Shown piece after piece: positions 61,801 through 64,000 of a stretch of 64,000 bases of DNA. The stretch covers positions 1 to 64,000 of the forward strand of contig OMXE01000010.1 of NCBI GenBank assembly GCA_900314935.1. The letters run 5' to 3'. The DNA is from an uncultured Prevotella sp. (GTDB lineage: Bacteria; Bacteroidota; Bacteroidia; Bacteroidales; Bacteroidaceae). Numbering within the stretch: the first letter of the stretch is position 1; each line of letters begins with the position of its first letter. The position numbers were made by a program, and so were the translations under genes. The notes under the pieces were generated by a model. It was not told the DNA's origin. It was given only the letters and a program-made list of their open reading frames with translations, and did not search any database.

Positions 61801-62573
61801 TCGTACTGGACAGAAAGCGAACCAGCCTTACCCTGCTTGGTGGTAACGAGGATTACGCCATTGGCAGCACGGGCACCGTAGATGGCAGCCGAAGCAGCAT
61901 CCTTCAACACATCGATGCTCTCAATGTCGTTCGGGTTCAAGCCGTTCAGACCGTTATCAGCAGTACCTGCATTGATACCGTCGATAATCAGCAACGGTGA
62001 ACTCTCACCAATAGTACCCATACCACGGATGTTCACCTTGAAGCCTTGTCCAGGCTGAGATGAACTCTGGGTAATGTTCACACCAGGAGTGCTTGACTGC
62101 ATAGCGGTCAGTGCATTGGTGGTGTTCAGTTTGGCGATGTCCTCACCCTTCACCTGAACAGTGGCACCGGTAACCAGCTTCTTCTTCTGGACACCATAAC
62201 CTACCACAACCACTTCATCCAAAGAGGTGTTTTCCTCTTCCAATGTAACATTGATGAAGCTGTTGTTACCAACACTGATCTCCTGAGTTTTGTAACCGAT
62301 GTAGCTGATAACCAGCGTAGCACCTGGCTTTACACTCAGAGAAAAGTTACCTTCAAGGTCGGTAACCGTTCCATTACTAGTACCCTTCTCCATGATGCTG
62401 GCACCGATAACCGGGCCCATTGCATCCACAACGGTACCTGTCACTTTTCTGTCCTGCTGTACCGACTGAACGGTATTCACAGCAGAGTCAGCCTTAGCCT
62501 GAGGTGACCAGAACAATCCAAGGATTGCACAGACACCTGTAAGCAGCGCTGTCTTTCTCAAGTTTTGATTCAT
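58818..62573 (-). CDS. SusC/RagA-type TonB-dependent transporter fused to a C-terminal OmpA-like domain
   Basis: The protein has 1251 residues. Signal peptide (MNQNLRKTAL, to about 28), carboxypeptidase-regulatory-like domain about 43-112, DEVVVVGYG TonB-box-like segment, plug with GESSPLLIIDGINAG and LKDAASAAIYGARAANGVI, then a barrel whose usual last strand is TFIIGASINF. A further 164 residues follow in frame (about 1088-1251; 59312-58821): a Lys-rich linker, a short coiled coil (SEIDRLNGEINRLRAQM), a Pro/Ala hinge and an OmpA_C-like domain with NVIGYADKATG, EHNAWLAEHRAQNVYDVL and the Asp/Arg pair (Asp1188, Arg1204) that binds peptidoglycan in OmpA. A barrel C-terminus faces the periplasm, so the geometry is reasonable. 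Confidence 0.92.
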   Translation of the reverse strand: MNQNLRKTALLTGVCAILGLFWSPQAKADSAVNTVQSVQQDRKVTGTVVDAMGPVIGASIMEKGTSNGTVTDLEGNFSLSVKPGATLVISYIGYKTQEISVGNNSFINVTLEEENTSLDEVVVVGYGVQKKKLVTGATVQVKGEDIAKLNTTNALTAMQSSTPGVNITQSSSQPGQGFKVNIRGMGTIGESSPLLIIDGINAGTADNGLNGLNPNDIESIDVLKDAASAAIYGARAANGVILVTTKQGKAGSLSVQYDGFVGWSNAYKVPGMVNAQQYMQIINETNFNTYGTITNWPSLVPQRILDKVNNGWEGTDWFKEYENKNALQFSHAVTVAGGSERSKFSLGLNYSSNEGIMGGDNASNYKRYGGRINSEHILWKAADHDIVTIGENVSYWYHRGHVLAESNGYWNVMQSAYIASPLVEPYDENGNLTGYSTHHAGYSDMIYSQPLNSFINGEYGSLNKSRDFGVGATIYWIIEPIKNLKYRGQFNTGYSSDNYRQVGLPYSKSSTRASGSYTLSMSQNQSSSFSLENTLSYILPKFGKNTIDVLVGQSIERTNWSTGMNMAFEVGGSDLNTLVLNGWDYNIPANYEPQYLTGQSGYDNPMQGSIASFFGRMNWNYDEKYMATAILRADGSSNFARGKRWGYFPSFSAGWVITNESFMEGTRSWMDFLKIRASWGQNGNCNIANFYYLSNIRFSPTDYADYGYKFSSDMNNTVNRNVYQTGAYAGNVPNPDVTWETSEQTNIGLDARFINGKLGLNFDWYVKKTKDWLVQAPMNAVLGYEEPAYVNAGDVKNTGFEVALSWRDRIGRDFNYFANVNVATNKNEVTRLANNAGYINGQDKAIFENSSWVSRVEVGHPIGYFSGMSYSGIWQNQAQIDKARAAGKAVVDGAQPGDCIWDDWNGDKQISFSEDRHEIGNPHPDVTLGVSLGFDWRGFDFGVTGSGAFGMQVMQCYRTALLASPYDNYTVDAFDRWHGEGTSNTMPRLAVGSTNEQWVSTRYMQDADYFKIQNVTLGYDFARLWKQEYFSKFRIYVQAQNLYTFTKYTGVDPEVGSSGGKDSWARGIDVGLYPTARTFIIGASINFKDKKDKAATVAPKVVYQVDNSEIDRLNGEINRLRAQMNQPAPAAKEKVVVKESVLTYPYFVNFDLNVTDVVNREKVNLKNIAEMIKEAPAGTKFNVIGYADKATGTAEHNAWLAEHRAQNVYDVLVKEFGVPASSLILDSKGGVGDMFYNSNELSRAVIISEVK

Positions 62574-62706
62574 ACTAATTTTTCTTAGGTTTATATAGAT
62601 TTCTTTAAATAGATCTCTGTATTCCCCCTTGTTTCGGTTTTGTTATACATTAGGGTTATTAGCTATGGCAAATATCTCCCACTGGATGATATAGCTTTTC
62701 AAGTTG

Positions 62707-62714
62707 CAAAGATA
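62707..62714 (-). promoter_or_regulatory. -7 element of the SusC-OmpA locus
   Basis: TATCTTTG on the minus strand (62714-62707), about 134 nt before the start codon. No clear -33 TTTG. The 537-bp divergent region 62574-63110 is AT-rich and otherwise holds only the element at 62946 and an 18-codon ORF at 63007 that is too short to support. Confidence 0.55.
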
Positions 62715-62945
62715 TATGTATTTTTTATAAAAGTATAATACTTTCTTGCTAATTATTACACTTTTCTTGCTTTTTTTTGCTTTCTTAATGCTCATTCATC
62801 CCTTTTTACCTTATTATATTATAAATCGAGCTCTCGGAACCTTTGTATTCTATCGTAATTAAGATTATTTTGAAAGAAAGAAAAGAAAAAGTCCCCTTCT
62901 TTTAAAAAAAAGTGCAGAATGTTTCATGTTGTTAAAAATAATGTT

Positions 62946-62953
62946 TATATTTG
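62946..62953 (+). promoter_or_regulatory. -7 element of the divergent SusC gene
   Basis: TATATTTG followed by CATCCGATTACC; 157 nt before the ATG at 63111. No clear TTTG at -33. Confidence 0.45.
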
Positions 62954-63110
62954 CATCCGATTACCTTTAACTTTATAACTAATTACCATAATTTTTAAAC
63001 TTAAGCATGAAACAAAATACGGGAATAATAACAGGCAAAGAGTACCATAGGTACTGTGGCTGATGATTCTATGCATCTGATAATCTAATAAATAAACCAA
63101 ATAGTCTTAT

Positions 63111-64000
63111 ATGGAAAAATGTAAATCTTATCTCTTTGGGCTACTTGCACTATTGTGTATGTTGCCCAGTGTGGCTTTCGCCCAGAACATCCGGGTGGAA
63201 GGTCAGGTGAAAGATGAGACTGGTGAACCCATGATTGGTGTCTCCGTGATGGTGGCAGGCACTGATACTGGTGTTATCACCGATCTCGACGGTAACTTTG
63301 CGTTGCCTTCCGTTTCACAAGGAGCAACTCTGGAGTTCTCCTACATCGGCTATCTTACCCAGAGTCTGAAAGCCAGTAGAAACATGACCGTCAGCATGAA
63401 GCCCGACCTGCAGAGTCTGGAAGAAGTGGTGGTGATTGCCTACGGTCAGCAGAAAAAGGTTACCATCACGGGATCCGTCTCGCAAGTTGGTGGTGACGAA
63501 CTGCTGAAGGCGCCTGTAGCCAGTGTGGCCAATGCCCTGCAAGGAAAGCTGCCGGGTATGTCGGTGGTACAGCCTTCAGGTATGCCAGGTGCTGACGAAC
63601 CGGTTATCCGCGTTCGTGGTACAGGTTCACTGAACAGTGCTGAGCCCTTGGTGCTGGTGGATGGTGTTGAGCGTTCGTTTGGACAGCTCGATCCTAATGA
63701 AATTGAGGATATCTCTATCTTGAAGGATGCCTCTGCTACAGCCGTATTCGGTGTACGTGGTGCTAATGGTGTTATCCTTGTTACCACCAAGCGTGGTGCT
63801 CCTGGCAAGGCTTCAGTAACCGTTTCGGCAAGTACAGCAGTTCAGCAGATCTCGAAGTTCATCGATTTCGCAGATTCCTATACATATGGAAAGATGTGGA
63901 ACTACACAGCCATTACTGATGCACTGCCTATGAGCCAGTGGCCAGGTACGGCCAATATTAAAGACTACACGCCTTATGCCGACACCGGTATCCGATTCAG
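63111..64000 (+). CDS. SusC/RagA-type TonB-dependent transporter 4 (truncated by window edge)
   Basis: The reading frame is open from ATG 63111 to the window end (about 296 codons). Signal peptide MEKCKSYLFGLLALLCML...AFA-QNI. Carboxypeptidase-regulatory-like domain (VEGQVKDETGEPMIGVSV ... FSYIGYL), TonB-box-like EEVVVIAYG, plug with VRVRGTGSLNSAEPLVLVDG -type residues and the SusC signature LKDASATAVFGVRGANGVI. The barrel begins at the edge. It diverges from the SusC-OmpA locus and probably starts a further uptake operon. Confidence 0.95.
   Translation, partial: MEKCKSYLFGLLALLCMLPSVAFAQNIRVEGQVKDETGEPMIGVSVMVAGTDTGVITDLDGNFALPSVSQGATLEFSYIGYLTQSLKASRNMTVSMKPDLQSLEEVVVIAYGQQKKVTITGSVSQVGGDELLKAPVASVANALQGKLPGMSVVQPSGMPGADEPVIRVRGTGSLNSAEPLVLVDGVERSFGQLDPNEIEDISILKDASATAVFGVRGANGVILVTTKRGAPGKASVTVSASTAVQQISKFIDFADSYTYGKMWNYTAITDALPMSQWPGTANIKDYTPYADTGIRF

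Noticed and set aside
63007..63063. 18-codon leader peptide before the last SusC gene
   Set aside because: The ORF (MKQNTGIITGKEYHRYCG) is too short to separate from chance and has no supporting signal.

Overview
The window looks like a chromosomal segment of a Prevotella-type member of the Bacteroidales. Evidence: the 5' end of a 16S rRNA gene on the minus strand; promoters of the Bacteroidota type (TTTG, about 19-21 bp, TAnnTTTG); four SusC-like and three SusD-like genes; cell-surface lipoproteins; exported proteins with a C-terminal 'GIYxVNxxKxxVK' tail; and the arginine gene set of this group (argR, GNAT, argG, argC, argD and an ornithine-derivative carbamoyltransferase). The species is not identified.

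Layout. 1-700: 16S start, its promoter and a leader with a 9-bp CTAG array, then a hairpin made of 8-bp repeats. 689-2016: a Bax-inhibitor-1 membrane protein and a membrane-anchored AraC-type regulator. 2445-13476: a duplicated two-gene unit (very large exported protein plus small acidic peptide) around 2.5 kb of nested repeats that also holds a GxxExxY nuclease-fold gene. 13637-17700 (minus): argR, GNAT, argG, a second GxxExxY gene and argC, preceded by an array of ArgR-like half-sites. 17929-19878 (minus): an exported multi-domain protein. 20227-37167 (plus): a seven-gene surface locus, FAS1-SusC-SusD-FAS1-FAS1-SusC-SusD, with no glycoside hydrolase. 37446-45053 (plus): argD, proC, an XRE-cupin regulator, an acyl-CoA synthetase, yraN, proB, proA and the carbamoyltransferase. 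45185-55067: three copies of a gene pair (multi-pass membrane protein plus beta-propeller lipoprotein with a CxxCH haem motif) and a DUF4369-type lipoprotein. 55328-62573 (minus): a SusC/SusD/surface-lipoprotein locus whose SusC carries a C-terminal OmpA-like domain. 63111 to the edge: a divergent, truncated SusC gene.

How the genes fit together. argR/GNAT/argG/argC, argD and the carbamoyltransferase cover most of an arginine route. Ser90 of the carbamoyltransferase suggests succinylated intermediates, as in Bacteroides. proB, proA and proC make a complete proline route from glutamate inside the same block. The SusC/SusD loci are for uptake of unknown ligands.

The most unusual content is a set of short, strictly phased repeats. 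These are 9-bp CTAG arrays (eight sites, six genes plus the rRNA leader), other 9-bp arrays forming the arms of palindromic elements, three arrays of 15-nt quasi-palindromes plus 7-nt spacers (22-bp period), 11-bp CCCGTA arrays inside a 1.1-kb inverted repeat, and 7-bp AATTGAN arrays just before start codons. One GxxExxY gene sits between inverted 9-mer arms, and a gene-less relative of that element lies 1.2 kb away in the same operon. All this was read by eye from the sequence; no search was run.
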